A stretch of 64,000 bases of DNA from the NCBI RefSeq assembly GCF_000265385.1, contig NC_018013.1, positions 1-64,000 on the forward strand, read 5' to 3'. Position 1 is the stretch's first letter. Each line of letters opens with the position of its first letter. Positions 51,122 through 61,600 of the stretch are shown piece after piece. The notes beneath the pieces are model-generated. The model did no database searches and had not been told where the DNA came from. It worked only from the letters and a program-made list of their open reading frames with translations. The translations under genes and the position numbers were made by a program. This DNA is from Aequorivita sublithincola DSM 14238. Lineage in GTDB: Bacteria > Bacteroidota > Bacteroidia > Flavobacteriales > Flavobacteriaceae.

Positions 51122-53002
51122 ATGGAACAAAAGAAATTCGACATTAACTCACTCATAGGTTTTTTATTAATTGGTGGAATCCTAATCTGGATGCTATACC
51201 TTAACAAACCAAGCGAGGAAGAACTTCAAGCAGAAAAAGCAAAGACAGAAGCCGCCGCAGCAGAAAAAGCCACTTCAGAAAAAACCAAGCAAGACATAAC
51301 ACTCGCGCAAGCAACTTCAGACACGATGGATGCTGTAAAACCGGGTGATTCTTTAGCTTTGGAACAGTTGAAAAATAAGCTGGGTTCTTTCGCATATTCT
51401 GGAACACTTCCTTCAGCAACTGATGGCACTACTGTTTTAGAAAACGATGTGTTAATGCTGAAAATTAGCAACAAAGGAGGTTATATTACCGAAGCACTTT
51501 TAAAGAATTTCCATAAATATGATTCTGTACCTGTCTATTTAATTAAAGATGGAAACGCTTCATTAGATCTTCAATTTTCAGCAGAAAATAGAACTTTAAA
51601 TTCCCAAGATTTATTCTTTGAACCTACTTTGAGCAAAAATGGCGAAGACCAAGTGCTTTCCATGAAACTCAAAACTTCTGAGTCTGGTTACATTGAATAC
51701 CGATATACATTGCATCCTGGAGAATATATGATGGATTTCAGCATCAATAGTCAAGGATTAGACGGTGTTATTAACACTTCGCAACCAATGTATTTAGATT
51801 GGAAGCTGAAGGGGTATCGCCACGCAAAAAGTATTCAGTATGAAAACCGTTACTCGCGCTTAACATATGAATATGAAGACGAAAAACATTCAAAACTTTC
51901 ACCTTCAGGCGACGATGACGAATTGGAAAAAGATGTTACTTGGATGAACTTCCGCCAGCATTTCTTCAGCTCCATGCTACTTACCGACACTCCTTTTAAA
52001 GAAGTAAAACTAACCTCTGAAAACCTTGTACACGACGAAGAAGTAGATACAACTTTCACCAAACAGTACGGTGCAAAAATACTTTTAGAGCCTAAAGGCG
52101 GGGCATTGTCATACAATATGAATATGTATTACGGCCCATCGGACTATCAAATTTTCAAAAAATACGACCGTAATCTAGATGAAGCGATGCCGCTGGGTTG
52201 GGGTATTTTTGGGATCATAAACAAATACATCATCATTCCGTTATTCGCTTTCTTATCAGACTTTTTACCTGCGGGAATTGCGATTATCGTTTTAACCATT
52301 TTAATAAAATTATTGTTGTCGCCAGTTCAGTACAAACAATACTTAGCGCAAGCAAAAATGAAGGTTTTAAAACCTGAAATGGACGAAATAAAAGAAAAGT
52401 ACAAAGACAATAAACTTAAAATTCAGCAGGAAACTATGAAGCTGCAAAACTCTGCCGGCGCCAGTCCGCTCAAGGGTTGTTTGCCGGCCATATTGCAAAT
52501 TCCGGTGTTTTATGCGTTGTTTACATTTTTCCCTTCGGCCTTTGATTTAAGGCAGAAAAGTTTCCTTTGGGCAGATGATCTTTCCAGTTATGACACCATA
52601 GCAGAACTACCTTTTCCTATTCCATTTTATGGCGATCACGTTAGTTTGTTTCCTATTTTGGCATCCATCGCCATCTTCATTTATATGATGATGACCACGG
52701 GCCAAAGCATGCAACAGAACCAAACACCTGGAATGCCGAACATGAAATTCATAATGTATCTTTCGCCATTGTTTATGTTGATATTCTTCAACAACTACGC
52801 GAGTGGACTTTCATTGTACTATTTCGTTTCAAACTTAATTACTATTGGAATTATGCTTGTGATTAAAAATTTCATTATTGATGAAAACAAAATTCACGCT
52901 AAAATTCAGGTGAAAAAAGCACAGCCGAAAAAACAGAACAAATTTCAGCGCAAAATGTCTGAAATGATGGAACAAGCTGAAGAGCAGAAAAAGAGGAAAT
53001 AA
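51122..53002 (+). CDS. yidC: Membrane protein insertase YidC
   Basis: YidC inserts and folds inner-membrane proteins. The protein has 626 residues. One N-terminal membrane anchor (about 9-25) is followed by a large periplasmic beta domain (about 80-350). The conserved core (about 360-600) reads LPAGIAIIVLTILIKLLLSP, with its hydrophilic-groove Lys, and contains GCLPAILQIPVFYALF. The C-terminus is a basic tail. It follows pyrG by about 100 bases. Confidence 0.97.
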   Translation: MEQKKFDINSLIGFLLIGGILIWMLYLNKPSEEELQAEKAKTEAAAAEKATSEKTKQDITLAQATSDTMDAVKPGDSLALEQLKNKLGSFAYSGTLPSATDGTTVLENDVLMLKISNKGGYITEALLKNFHKYDSVPVYLIKDGNASLDLQFSAENRTLNSQDLFFEPTLSKNGEDQVLSMKLKTSESGYIEYRYTLHPGEYMMDFSINSQGLDGVINTSQPMYLDWKLKGYRHAKSIQYENRYSRLTYEYEDEKHSKLSPSGDDDELEKDVTWMNFRQHFFSSMLLTDTPFKEVKLTSENLVHDEEVDTTFTKQYGAKILLEPKGGALSYNMNMYYGPSDYQIFKKYDRNLDEAMPLGWGIFGIINKYIIIPLFAFLSDFLPAGIAIIVLTILIKLLLSPVQYKQYLAQAKMKVLKPEMDEIKEKYKDNKLKIQQETMKLQNSAGASPLKGCLPAILQIPVFYALFTFFPSAFDLRQKSFLWADDLSSYDTIAELPFPIPFYGDHVSLFPILASIAIFIYMMMTTGQSMQQNQTPGMPNMKFIMYLSPLFMLIFFNNYASGLSLYYFVSNLITIGIMLVIKNFIIDENKIHAKIQVKKAQPKKQNKFQRKMSEMMEQAEEQKKRK

Positions 53003-53045
53003 CTCTTTTTTAGTGTTGCCAAAAAAATTATTGAATAAATACAAC

Positions 53046-53082
53046 TAAACGCTGAAAGGATTTTGAACCCTTTCAGCGTTTA
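53046..53082. terminator. 14-bp hairpin after yidC
   Basis: TAAACGCTGAAAGG (53046-53059) is exactly complementary to 53069-53082 with a 9-base loop. No T-run follows, so it may be a processing or stabilising hairpin rather than a classical terminator. Confidence 0.65.
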
Positions 53083-53132
53083 AAATAGAATACAAATTGC
53101 AACGTTTACTTTAGGTAAATGAATTATCAACT

Positions 53133-53825
53133 ATGAAAAAAATTGCTTTTATCCTTTTCTTCGGAATAATTTTAAGCTCCCTTAACGCTTTCTCCCAAAG
53201 TGAAATCAACCAAATGGACGCTCAAGGTAAACGTCACGGAGTATGGAAAAAAAACTTTAATGGAACCAAGCAACTTCGTTATGAAGGCACTTTTGAACAT
53301 GGAAAGGAAATTGGCGAGTTCAAATTTTATTGTGAAGAGTGTAAGACCCAACCAATGGCAACTAAAAACTTCAGCGGTAAGGATGGTTTAGCTGAAGTAA
53401 AATATTTCACCATTAAAGGAAAATTGGTCAGTGAAGGAAAAATGAAAGGCAAAGACCGCATTGGCGAATGGGTTTACTATCACGAAAAGTCCAAAGATGT
53501 AATGATAAGAGAAAATTACGCCAACGACAAACTGGACGGAAAAGTAACCACCTACTACCCCAACGGAAAAATTACTGAAGAAACTGATTACGTCTTGGGC
53601 ATAAAAGAAGGCGAAGATAATTACTACTCTCCCGATGGTGTTTTATTGAAAAAACTGCTTTACAAAAATGACGAATTGCAAGGTCCAGCCTTATACTATG
53701 ACGCATACGGAAAAGTGATAATTGAAGGTTTTTACAAAAACGGAAAAAAGCACGGACTTTGGAAATACTATAAAGATGGCAAGGTAACTTTGGAAGAAAC
53801 ATTTCCGAAAACCGAGAAAAAATAA
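53133..53825 (+). CDS. YwqK-like repeat protein, exported
   Basis: The protein has 230 residues. A signal peptide (about 1-22, ending AFSQ) is followed by MORN-like YwqK repeats: GKRHGVWKKNFNG, RIGEWVYYHEKSK, KLDGKVTTYYPNGKITEETDY and GKKHGLWKYYKDGKVTLEE. Though named after a Bacillus antitoxin gene, such exported Bacteroidota proteins have no proven toxin partner, and none is seen here. Confidence 0.88.
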   Translation: MKKIAFILFFGIILSSLNAFSQSEINQMDAQGKRHGVWKKNFNGTKQLRYEGTFEHGKEIGEFKFYCEECKTQPMATKNFSGKDGLAEVKYFTIKGKLVSEGKMKGKDRIGEWVYYHEKSKDVMIRENYANDKLDGKVTTYYPNGKITEETDYVLGIKEGEDNYYSPDGVLLKKLLYKNDELQGPALYYDAYGKVIIEGFYKNGKKHGLWKYYKDGKVTLEETFPKTEKK

Positions 53826-53882
53826 AACGTTCAAGGTAAGTTAACTAGCAATTCTCCGACTTTTAAATACAGAAAGTCTTCT

Positions 53883-53890
53883 TATCTTTG
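53883..53890 (+). promoter_or_regulatory. -7 element of mnmA
   Basis: TATCTTTG matches TANNTTTG exactly, 17 bases before the mnmA start codon. Confidence 0.6.
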
Positions 53891-53906
53891 TGCAATCTTA
53901 AATTTT

Positions 53907-55097
53907 ATGAAAAAACGAGTAGTTGTCGGACTTAGCGGTGGTGTAGATTCCAGCGTTGCAGCCTATCTTTTAAAAGAGCAGGGCTACGACGTTATCGGAC
54001 TTTTTATGAAGAACTGGCACGATGATACCGTAACAATCTCAGATGAATGCCCGTGGCTTGAAGATAGTAACGACGCGATGCTTGTAGCCGAAAAGCTCGA
54101 TATTCCTTTTCAAACTGTAGATTTAAGCGAAGAATATAAAGAACGAATCGTTGATTATATGTTTCGCGAATATCAAATGGGACGTACTCCGAACCCAGAC
54201 GTACTTTGCAATCGCGAAATAAAGTTTGATGTTTTTATGAAAATAGCTCTCAGCTTGGGAGCCGATTTTGTGGCAACAGGACATTATTGTAGGAAAGGCA
54301 CTTTTGAAAAAGATGGTCAAGAAATTCATAAATTATTGGCTGGAAAAGATCCAAACAAAGACCAATCTTACTTTCTCTGCCAACTTTCGCAAGAGCAACT
54401 TGCAAAAACCCTTTTTCCTATTGGTGAATTACTTAAACCCGAAGTTCGAAAAATAGCTTCGGAACAAGGCCTAATTACTGCAGAGAAACGCGACTCACAA
54501 GGTTTGTGTTTCATCGGGAAAGTGAGACTTCCTGAATTTCTTCAACAAAAATTAGCGCCAATAGATGGTGTTATTGTGGAAGTTCCAGCGAGCTTTTCAG
54601 AATATAAAAGAAGTCAACCAGTATTTTCTTCCGAAGAAGAAAAGTTCAAATACCTTTCTACTAAAAGAATTTATACCAAAGTAGATGGTAAACAAGTGGG
54701 CATTCATCATGGAGCGCACTATTTCACCAAAGGTCAACGAAAAGGTTTGGCCGTTGGCGGAACCAAAGAACCGCTCTTTGTAATAGATACCGATGTGGAA
54801 GAAAACATAATATACACCGGCCAAGGCAAAGACCATCCAGGTCTTTATCGCCGCGGACTTTTCGTTAAAAATGAGGAAATACACTGGGTTCGTGAAGACT
54901 TAAAACTTGCCGAAAATGAAAAAATGGAAGTCTTGGCGCGTATTCGTTACAGACAAACTTTAGAAAAAGCGATTTTACATCGCACAGTTTCGGGACTTTA
55001 TGTTATATTTGAAAACCCACAATCCGCTATAACCGAAGGCCAGTTTGTTGCTTGGTACAACGGTTCCGAATTACTCGGAAGTGGCGTAATCTCTTAA
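53907..55097 (+). CDS. mnmA: tRNA-specific 2-thiouridylase MnmA
   Basis: MnmA thiolates U34 of tRNAs for Glu, Gln and Lys. The protein has 396 residues. The P-loop is SGGVDSS (10-16). The two catalytic cysteines are Cys101 ([11 protein letters not shown]) and Cys201 (GLCFIGKV). The tRNA-binding region [10 protein letters not shown] is present. The subtilase gene follows 9 bases later. Confidence 0.97.
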   Translation: MKKRVVVGLSGGVDSSVAAYLLKEQGYDVIGLFMKNWHDDTVTISDECPWLEDSNDAMLVAEKLDIPFQTVDLSEEYKERIVDYMFREYQMGRTPNPDVLCNREIKFDVFMKIALSLGADFVATGHYCRKGTFEKDGQEIHKLLAGKDPNKDQSYFLCQLSQEQLAKTLFPIGELLKPEVRKIASEQGLITAEKRDSQGLCFIGKVRLPEFLQQKLAPIDGVIVEVPASFSEYKRSQPVFSSEEEKFKYLSTKRIYTKVDGKQVGIHHGAHYFTKGQRKGLAVGGTKEPLFVIDTDVEENIIYTGQGKDHPGLYRRGLFVKNEEIHWVREDLKLAENEKMEVLARIRYRQTLEKAILHRTVSGLYVIFENPQSAITEGQFVAWYNGSELLGSGVIS

Positions 55098-55106
55098 AAA
55101 TTATAT

Positions 55107-56738
55107 ATGATGAAAAAATTATCCCTATTACTCCTTATTTTTGTTTCAACCTTCAGTTTTGCTCAAACTGAAGACGCTCTTGTCTATTTGGAAGCTAAAA
55201 ATCCAGCCGTGGTTTCCGCAGCTTTGGCTGCTCCAATAACTATTCTGACCCAAGCGGCCATTGATAGAAAAAACACCCAAGGTATTGCAATTGATGATCG
55301 CGACGTACCTTTAAACGAAACCCAAAAAGCTGCAATTGAAGCTGCTTCTGGAATTACAGTACTTGCTAAATCAAAATGGTTAAACGCAGTATATGTTCGT
55401 GGAACCGAAACTACTATCAATGCTCTTTTAACCCTTCCTTTTGTGATTGACGTTGAATTTGCTGATAAAAGTTTAAACCGACCAACAGGTGGGAAACAAT
55501 TCACCAAAACAGACAAATTTGAAATTGAAAACCAATCAAGACCTGTATACAACTACGGAAGTGCTAGAAACCAAACCGAAATGATAAACGTGGATTATCT
55601 TCACGAAAACAATCATATTGGTCAAGATATTATTGTTGCTTTTATGGATAATGGGTATCCAGGTGTTTTAACAAACCCTGCGTATGTAGATCTTAGAAAT
55701 GAAGGTAGATTAAAAGGTTATTATGATTTCGTTGCTCGTGTTGAAAGCCCAAATGGAACAGGAAGCCACGGAGCTGGAACATTTAGCGATGCTGCCGGAT
55801 TTTTGAACGGACAATTTGTGGGTACTGCCCCAGGCGCATCCTATTATTTATTCATTACGGAAGATGATAATGAGGAGTCTCCAGCAGAAGAAGCATATTG
55901 GGTAGAAGCCCAAGAACGTGCTGATAGTTTAGGGGTGTATGTTTCCAATACTTCTTTAGGATACCAAGCTTTTGATAATTCTAGTTACGATCACGATTAT
56001 GCAGATTTAGATGGACTAACCACTATTGGAGCAAGAGGATCAAATGCTGCTTTTGAAAAAGGAATGATACCTGTTACTTCCGCCGGAAATGAAGGAAATG
56101 GTTTTGGAAAAGTCGGAACTCCTGCAGATGCGGCTGGTTCATTTACAATTGGTGCTGTTGATGCTGGGAAAAATTATGTTTCTTTCAGCTCTCGTGGACC
56201 AAACGCCGCAGGAGTTATAAAACCAGATGTTATGGCAAAAGGTTTGGATGCAGCAATTGTTAGCCAAAATGGCAATGTTACTACTTCAAGTGGAACTTCA
56301 TTTAGCTCACCAATTACCGCTGGAGCTGTGGCTTCCTTATGGAGCGCCGTTCCAAATTTAAAAAACGATGTGATTATGCAGGCTATTCGCGAATCTGCAG
56401 ATAGATACAACAATCCTACAGATGAATATGGTTATGGTATCCCAGATTTTGGTGAAGCTTTGAATAATCTTTTAATGATAGGTGTTGAAGATCAAATGCT
56501 AGAAAATAATTTTGCACTTTATCCAAACCCTGTTTCAACGCAAATAAACATTTCTTTTCCAAAATCAGCAGAGAATGCTGTATTTGCTATTTATAACATT
56601 TTGGGTGAAAGAATACTTCAAAAAAATATCTCTACCTTAAATAATAGCGTTGATGTTTCAGGACTTTCTTCTGGAATGTATATTGCTTCCATCACTTCAA
56701 ACAGTAAAACAACAAGTTATAAAATTATAAAAGAGTAG
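55107..56738 (+). CDS. Subtilisin-like (S8) protease secreted by T9SS
   Basis: The protein has 543 residues. A signal peptide (1-19, ending FSFA) is followed by a propeptide-like region (about 20-145) and an S8 catalytic domain with the full triad Asp181 (AFMDNGYPG), His221 (GSHGAGTF) and Ser398 (GTSFSSP). The oxyanion Asn is in SAGNEGN. The last 75 residues (FALYPNPVSTQINISFPKSA to the end SYKIIKE) form a type A T9SS sorting domain. It is exported to the surface or medium. Confidence 0.95.
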   Translation: MMKKLSLLLLIFVSTFSFAQTEDALVYLEAKNPAVVSAALAAPITILTQAAIDRKNTQGIAIDDRDVPLNETQKAAIEAASGITVLAKSKWLNAVYVRGTETTINALLTLPFVIDVEFADKSLNRPTGGKQFTKTDKFEIENQSRPVYNYGSARNQTEMINVDYLHENNHIGQDIIVAFMDNGYPGVLTNPAYVDLRNEGRLKGYYDFVARVESPNGTGSHGAGTFSDAAGFLNGQFVGTAPGASYYLFITEDDNEESPAEEAYWVEAQERADSLGVYVSNTSLGYQAFDNSSYDHDYADLDGLTTIGARGSNAAFEKGMIPVTSAGNEGNGFGKVGTPADAAGSFTIGAVDAGKNYVSFSSRGPNAAGVIKPDVMAKGLDAAIVSQNGNVTTSSGTSFSSPITAGAVASLWSAVPNLKNDVIMQAIRESADRYNNPTDEYGYGIPDFGEALNNLLMIGVEDQMLENNFALYPNPVSTQINISFPKSAENAVFAIYNILGERILQKNISTLNNSVDVSGLSSGMYIASITSNSKTTSYKIIKE

Positions 56739-57679
56739 TGAAAAACAGGGTTACCAAACTTTTTAATATTGAATACCCTATAATTCAAGCCGGAATGATT
56801 TGGAACAGCGGATGGCAACTTGCCTCCGCTGTTTCAAATTCTGGTGGTTTGGGACTTTTGGGAGCAGGCTCCATGTATCCTGAAATTATTCGTGAGCATA
56901 TTCAGAAATGCAAAAAAGCTACAGATAAACCATTCGGTGTAAACGTGCCAATGCTCTATCCTAATATTGAAGAGATAATAGAAATCATTATTGAAGAAGG
57001 TGTAAAAATAGTTTTCACCTCAGCAGGAAATCCAAAAACGCATACGTCAAAACTGAAAGAACACGGAATTACCGTTGTTCATGTTGCGAGCAGTGTGAAA
57101 TTTGCATTAAAAGCACAAGAAGCTGGCGTTGATGCCGTGGTTGCTGAAGGCTTTGAAGCTGGCGGACATAATGGTCGCGAAGAAACCACAACTTTCACCT
57201 TAATTCCTATGGTTAAAGAACACTTGAAGGTGCCTTTAATAGCCGCTGGCGGAATTGCCACAGGACAAGGAATGCTAGCTGCAATGATTCTTGGCGCAGA
57301 CGGCGTACAAGTTGGAAGCCGCTTTGTTGCTTCGGAAGAAGCATCGTCTCATCTTGCTTTTAAGCAAATGGTGGTTGATGCAAAAGAAGGAGACACACAT
57401 CTCACTTTGAAAGAATTGGCACCTGTGCGAATGCTGAAAAATAAATTCTTCGAAAGTATAATGCAGCTTTATACTACTAGTCCTACTAAAGAAGATCTAA
57501 TAAATCATTTAGGTCGGGCCAGAGCCAAACGGGGTATGTTTGAAGGCGATTTGGAAGAAGGCGAATTGGAAATCGGACAAATTGCAGGACTTATTCACAA
57601 TATAAAACCAGCAGCCCAGATTCTAAAAGATATGGTTGAAGAATTTCAAATTGCCAAAAAAGAAGCTGCCACTCTTTAG
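56738..57679 (+). CDS. Nitronate monooxygenase-like FMN enzyme
   Basis: The protein has 313 residues with a GTG start that overlaps the subtilase stop by one base. It is a TIM barrel of the nitronate monooxygenase/FabK family: NIEYPIIQAGMIW, SNSGGLGLLGAG, AEGFEAGGHNGR (about 136-147) and GADGVQVGSRFV. It could be a nitronate monooxygenase or a FabK-type enoyl-ACP reductase; context does not decide. Confidence 0.9.
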   Translation: MKNRVTKLFNIEYPIIQAGMIWNSGWQLASAVSNSGGLGLLGAGSMYPEIIREHIQKCKKATDKPFGVNVPMLYPNIEEIIEIIIEEGVKIVFTSAGNPKTHTSKLKEHGITVVHVASSVKFALKAQEAGVDAVVAEGFEAGGHNGREETTTFTLIPMVKEHLKVPLIAAGGIATGQGMLAAMILGADGVQVGSRFVASEEASSHLAFKQMVVDAKEGDTHLTLKELAPVRMLKNKFFESIMQLYTTSPTKEDLINHLGRARAKRGMFEGDLEEGELEIGQIAGLIHNIKPAAQILKDMVEEFQIAKKEAATL

Positions 57680-58491
57680 TTACAATAAAAAGTTACATTC
57701 GTTAAATCTCTATTCTTCAAAACTGCTGAATAATTTCTGGAAATAGCTCGAGGGCAAACTTCTGCCTCAAATTTCTGTAAAGTAATTCTATCTGTGTATT
57801 CAACTAAAAAGACAGCTTTTCCTGCAGCTATAAATGGTGTTAGTTCTTCGTAAAAATCATCTACAAAGGCATCCTCGGTTAAAATCCAATCGAATTCATC
57901 AAACAATCGTGGAATCAGTTCTTCAGAATTTTTTTGCCCGATTGAAAGCTTTCTACTGTGTGCCTGTTCAATCAACCAACGAGAATAGGCTATAGCATCT
58001 TCTTCAGAAACATCAAAGCCTGTATTGTTTTGATAGCCGTTCATATTGTCTGGTTCAATGCCGTCAAAACCTTTAGTTTTTATCATATTGAATCTAGCTT
58101 CCATAATTGGAGCCAATAATTGTATCTGCCGAACGTCCAACCACTTTTCATCTGGATAGCCTTCGTAATCATTTCCTATCACGGATTCGGGGAAATCATC
58201 CACATCTGGTCTATAGTTTTCCACGCTTCCAACGGAAAGATAGGCTATTACAGTTTTTCCTTGTGCTTTTAAACTTGCTACCAATTCTGGTGTTGCTGAA
58301 AAAGCATCAATATCTATAACATCGGCAACTGTGGTATAATTATTAGAAAGACTATCTAAGCGCCATTCAAAAGTTTTTCCTATTGGAATAACGTAGTTGG
58401 AATTGGGCTGTTGCGCTTCTTCAACAGTATCGTCATTACTAGAACAAGCTGTAAAAATGATAACTATAACTATTGAAAACAAAAATTTCAT
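57676..58491 (-). CDS. GH114-like endo-alpha-1,4-polygalactosaminidase lipoprotein
   Basis: The protein has 271 residues from the ATG at 58491, whose signal ends in a lipobox (IFTAC). An ATG at 58518 would add 9 residues. It has the GH114 TIM-barrel pattern: FEWRLDSL, IDIDAFSATPEL, VIAYLSVGSVENYRPD, KWLDVRQ and MIKTKGFDGIEPDNMNGYQN, with the acidic catalytic residues. It may attack galactosamine polymers of biofilms. Its end overlaps the upstream convergent gene by 4 bases. Confidence 0.9.
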   Translation of the reverse strand: MKFLFSIVIVIIFTACSSNDDTVEEAQQPNSNYVIPIGKTFEWRLDSLSNNYTTVADVIDIDAFSATPELVASLKAQGKTVIAYLSVGSVENYRPDVDDFPESVIGNDYEGYPDEKWLDVRQIQLLAPIMEARFNMIKTKGFDGIEPDNMNGYQNNTGFDVSEEDAIAYSRWLIEQAHSRKLSIGQKNSEELIPRLFDEFDWILTEDAFVDDFYEELTPFIAAGKAVFLVEYTDRITLQKFEAEVCPRAISRNYSAVLKNRDLTNVTFYCN

Positions 58492-58572
58492 AATTGAGGA
58501 GTTTTTATTTGAACGCACTTTTTAAATTTTAAATTGTTCTTATAACTTTATTTAACAGTAGCTTATAAAAAC

Positions 58573-58609
58573 ATAAAACCCCTCCAAGATAACTTTGGAA
58601 GGGTTTTAT
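58573..58609. terminator. Terminator of the M36 protease gene
   Basis: ATAAAACCC...TCCAA pairs with TTGGA...GGGTTTTAT across 58573-58609 with one mismatch and a short loop. T-rich sequence lies on both sides, so it can act on the minus-strand protease transcript. Confidence 0.75.
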
Positions 58610-58628
58610 TTTTATTGAAAACTAAAAT

Positions 58629-61600
58629 TTATTCCTTGATAAGCCTTTTGGTTATTTGGCCTTCTTTACCTTGAATCATAATAAAATAAGTAGCAGATTC
58701 CAGTTGAGAAACATCAATATCCTCTTGAGAAGTCATATTTTCAAGATTAATTGTTGTTATCAATCTTCCACGGATATCATAAATACTTAATTTCTCCAAT
58801 TGAAGGTTTTGTGAATTTACCAAAACCACCTTATCTTTTGCTGGATTTGGTAGCAGACTAAGGGAATTATAGTCAAAACTATCCACTCCGACCAAAATGG
58901 TCACGGTAAGTTCAAATGTACACGTTGCAGTATTTCCACTTAAATCTTGCGCAGTAAATGTAATGGTATGTACACCGTCTGAAAGTTGAGTTCCAGGTGC
59001 TGGATTCTGAGTTGTGTTAGTTACTGGATCAGTACAATTGTCTGTCACGGTTGCTTCACCATTAGCAAAGTAATCTGGCAAAGTATATAATCCACCCGTT
59101 GGAACAATCACCGTTTGATCTAATGGACAGCTTAGTATTGGTAGTTCTGTATCATTTATAGTAATATCGAAAGAACAAGATTGTACTGGGTTTACACCAT
59201 CGTCATATTCAAATGTATTTGTAGTAGTTCCAACTGGGAAAGTACTTCCACTGGCCAAACCTGAGGTCTGTGTTAATGTTCCACCACTACAACCTACAGG
59301 CGAAACAACGGTATAATCCACTACAGCACCACATATTCCAGTATCATTACCTTGAGAAATATTACCTGGACAGCTAAGAGCTCCTCCGCCTCCACTGCTG
59401 ATAACGTTTACCATAGCCACACAGTTGGCAGCTGCACCACTATCATTAGTAGCCTGCACTGGAACGTTATTTATTCCAATATCTGCACAGGTAAAAGTTA
59501 CTGTAGCCGTCAAAGGACTTCCAGCAAGAACAGTGTATCCGCCACATTCAACAGCAATATCATACAATAAATCTTCTGCATTTACAGTTGCAACACCATT
59601 TCCGTCTAGTGTAACGTCTAGAACGGCAGCGGTAACTTCATAACCATATTCTATTCCCCAAGTGTTCAAAGTACCTGAGTCTCCACCTGCATTGTCTATT
59701 ACCTTAAGTTCCCAAACACCGACGGTGCTTTCCCCATCAAATACTGATAAAGGATTGTTAGGGCTAAAAGAACCGTTAATTGTTGGCTCAGAACTTTCAC
59801 ATTCATCTTCCACTGGGTTAGCTGCTTCATCATCTAACGTAGCTACTATGTTATTTCCAGAACAACCAAATCCAGATGAGATTCTTCCTGGTCTGTCTAT
59901 AATAAGAGCTGTAGTGCCAGAAGGCGATTTAATGGAAACCGAAATATCTCCCACCCAAGAATGAGTTATGTTCACATTCACATTCAAATCTGTAATAGAA
60001 ACATCTTCGGTAACATTCATAGTTACTGTAACACCGGTTGAATTGCCATCAGGAATAGCAACTCCTGCAGTACTGGTTTGTGAACCGTTCATAGGAATTA
60101 AACCAGAACCCACACATATAATTTCTGGAGGATTATTGGTCACATTAATATCGTCCGTTAAAGTAGTCGGCGCGCCAGTACAGAAGTCGTTAACCATATA
60201 GGTTACAGTTACCAATCCAGGACCACCTACAGCTGGGTCAAAAGTATAAGTTGTTCCGTTGCCGTTGTCTGTTACACCTGGACCGCTATAAGTGCCACCT
60301 GCTGGAGAACCTCCAGATAGACCAGTTTGTATTCCATCAGAAAGGCATACTTCATCTATAACATTCAAACTTGAAAAGTTAGGAGGTAAATCAAAAGCTT
60401 CAGTTCCGTCCGTCTTACTGCTAGAAGAACCCTGACTTGCACTGAATCCTAAACCTCTTCTTGCGAATGCTTCCCAAATGGCGCAAACGTGAGCACCACC
60501 ATACAATGCTTGATCTGCTGCTAAAATAGCATCTCGACCATCTACAAAACCAGGACTACAAGGTTGTAATTTCAAGCCTTCGGTAACGATTGCTAATGCA
60601 ACATTGTTTCCACCTGTACCATTATAAACATCTGGATTAAAACCATCGGTGGCTATAATTTCCCAAGTTACATCCCATAACATTGTAGCCCAAATTTCTC
60701 CGATTCCGTGAGGAACTACTGCGGATTTGATATCATCGTAAGTATGGTCGTTCACAGCGAAATCTGTACTATATCGTTTTGTTCTCACACCATTTCCTGT
60801 TATAGGCTGGCCTAACAAATAGGTTCCTACACCACGGGCATCCGTACCAGTATCTCCTGGTTCAATAGTTAACAATAATCCGTAAAAATCACTCCAACCC
60901 TCTCCCATCTGCTCGGTGTTATTTAAACAGTTAGTGTTTAACGCTCCTCCAGTAAGTCTGTTAGAAACGCCGTGACAATATTCATGAGTTATAACTCCAG
61001 CATCAAGATCACCATCATGCGGTGGATTTGAATTGCTGCATAAAAACATATTCATTGTAGGATTTTGACCATCAGAAGGCGTACCAAAATTTGCATTACA
61101 ATCTCCAGAAGCCTGGGCATTGGCATTTACGCTATCAGAACCTAAGCCTCCATTTCCATAGTTATTTTCTTGAAAGTTACCACCGGCTTCATCAAAACCA
61201 TATTGGTAAAGAACGTCGTGAATAATATTGTTCCAATAAAATAAATTAGTAATATATGGAGCTGTATTTGAAGCTGGGTTCTGGTTTAAATCAATAGGAA
61301 AATCGAAAATTAAAGAAGCCGTTCCATCAGGACGTGCCGAACCTTTATGAGCATCCACGTTATTACCTGTTGTTACTGTAAATTCAGGACCAGCGACTCC
61401 ATTAGTATCGTGCCAGCCAAAAGGAGAGGCTGTTGGATTGTCTGGATTATTTTGCAAAGTACGTGCTCCATGGTTAGGAGATTCTACCGGCATTGCGTAA
61501 ACTCTGTAACCTCCAACCATCGCAGGGGAGAGTTCGAAAACAGAGGTTTGCGTAGTTTCCCTCTTATTATTTACAATTTCATTTTTGTTAAGTGGCCCAA

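Noticed and set aside
53133..53825. Antitoxin of a toxin-antitoxin pair
   Set aside because: The YwqK name suggests this, but the protein is exported and no toxin gene is adjacent.
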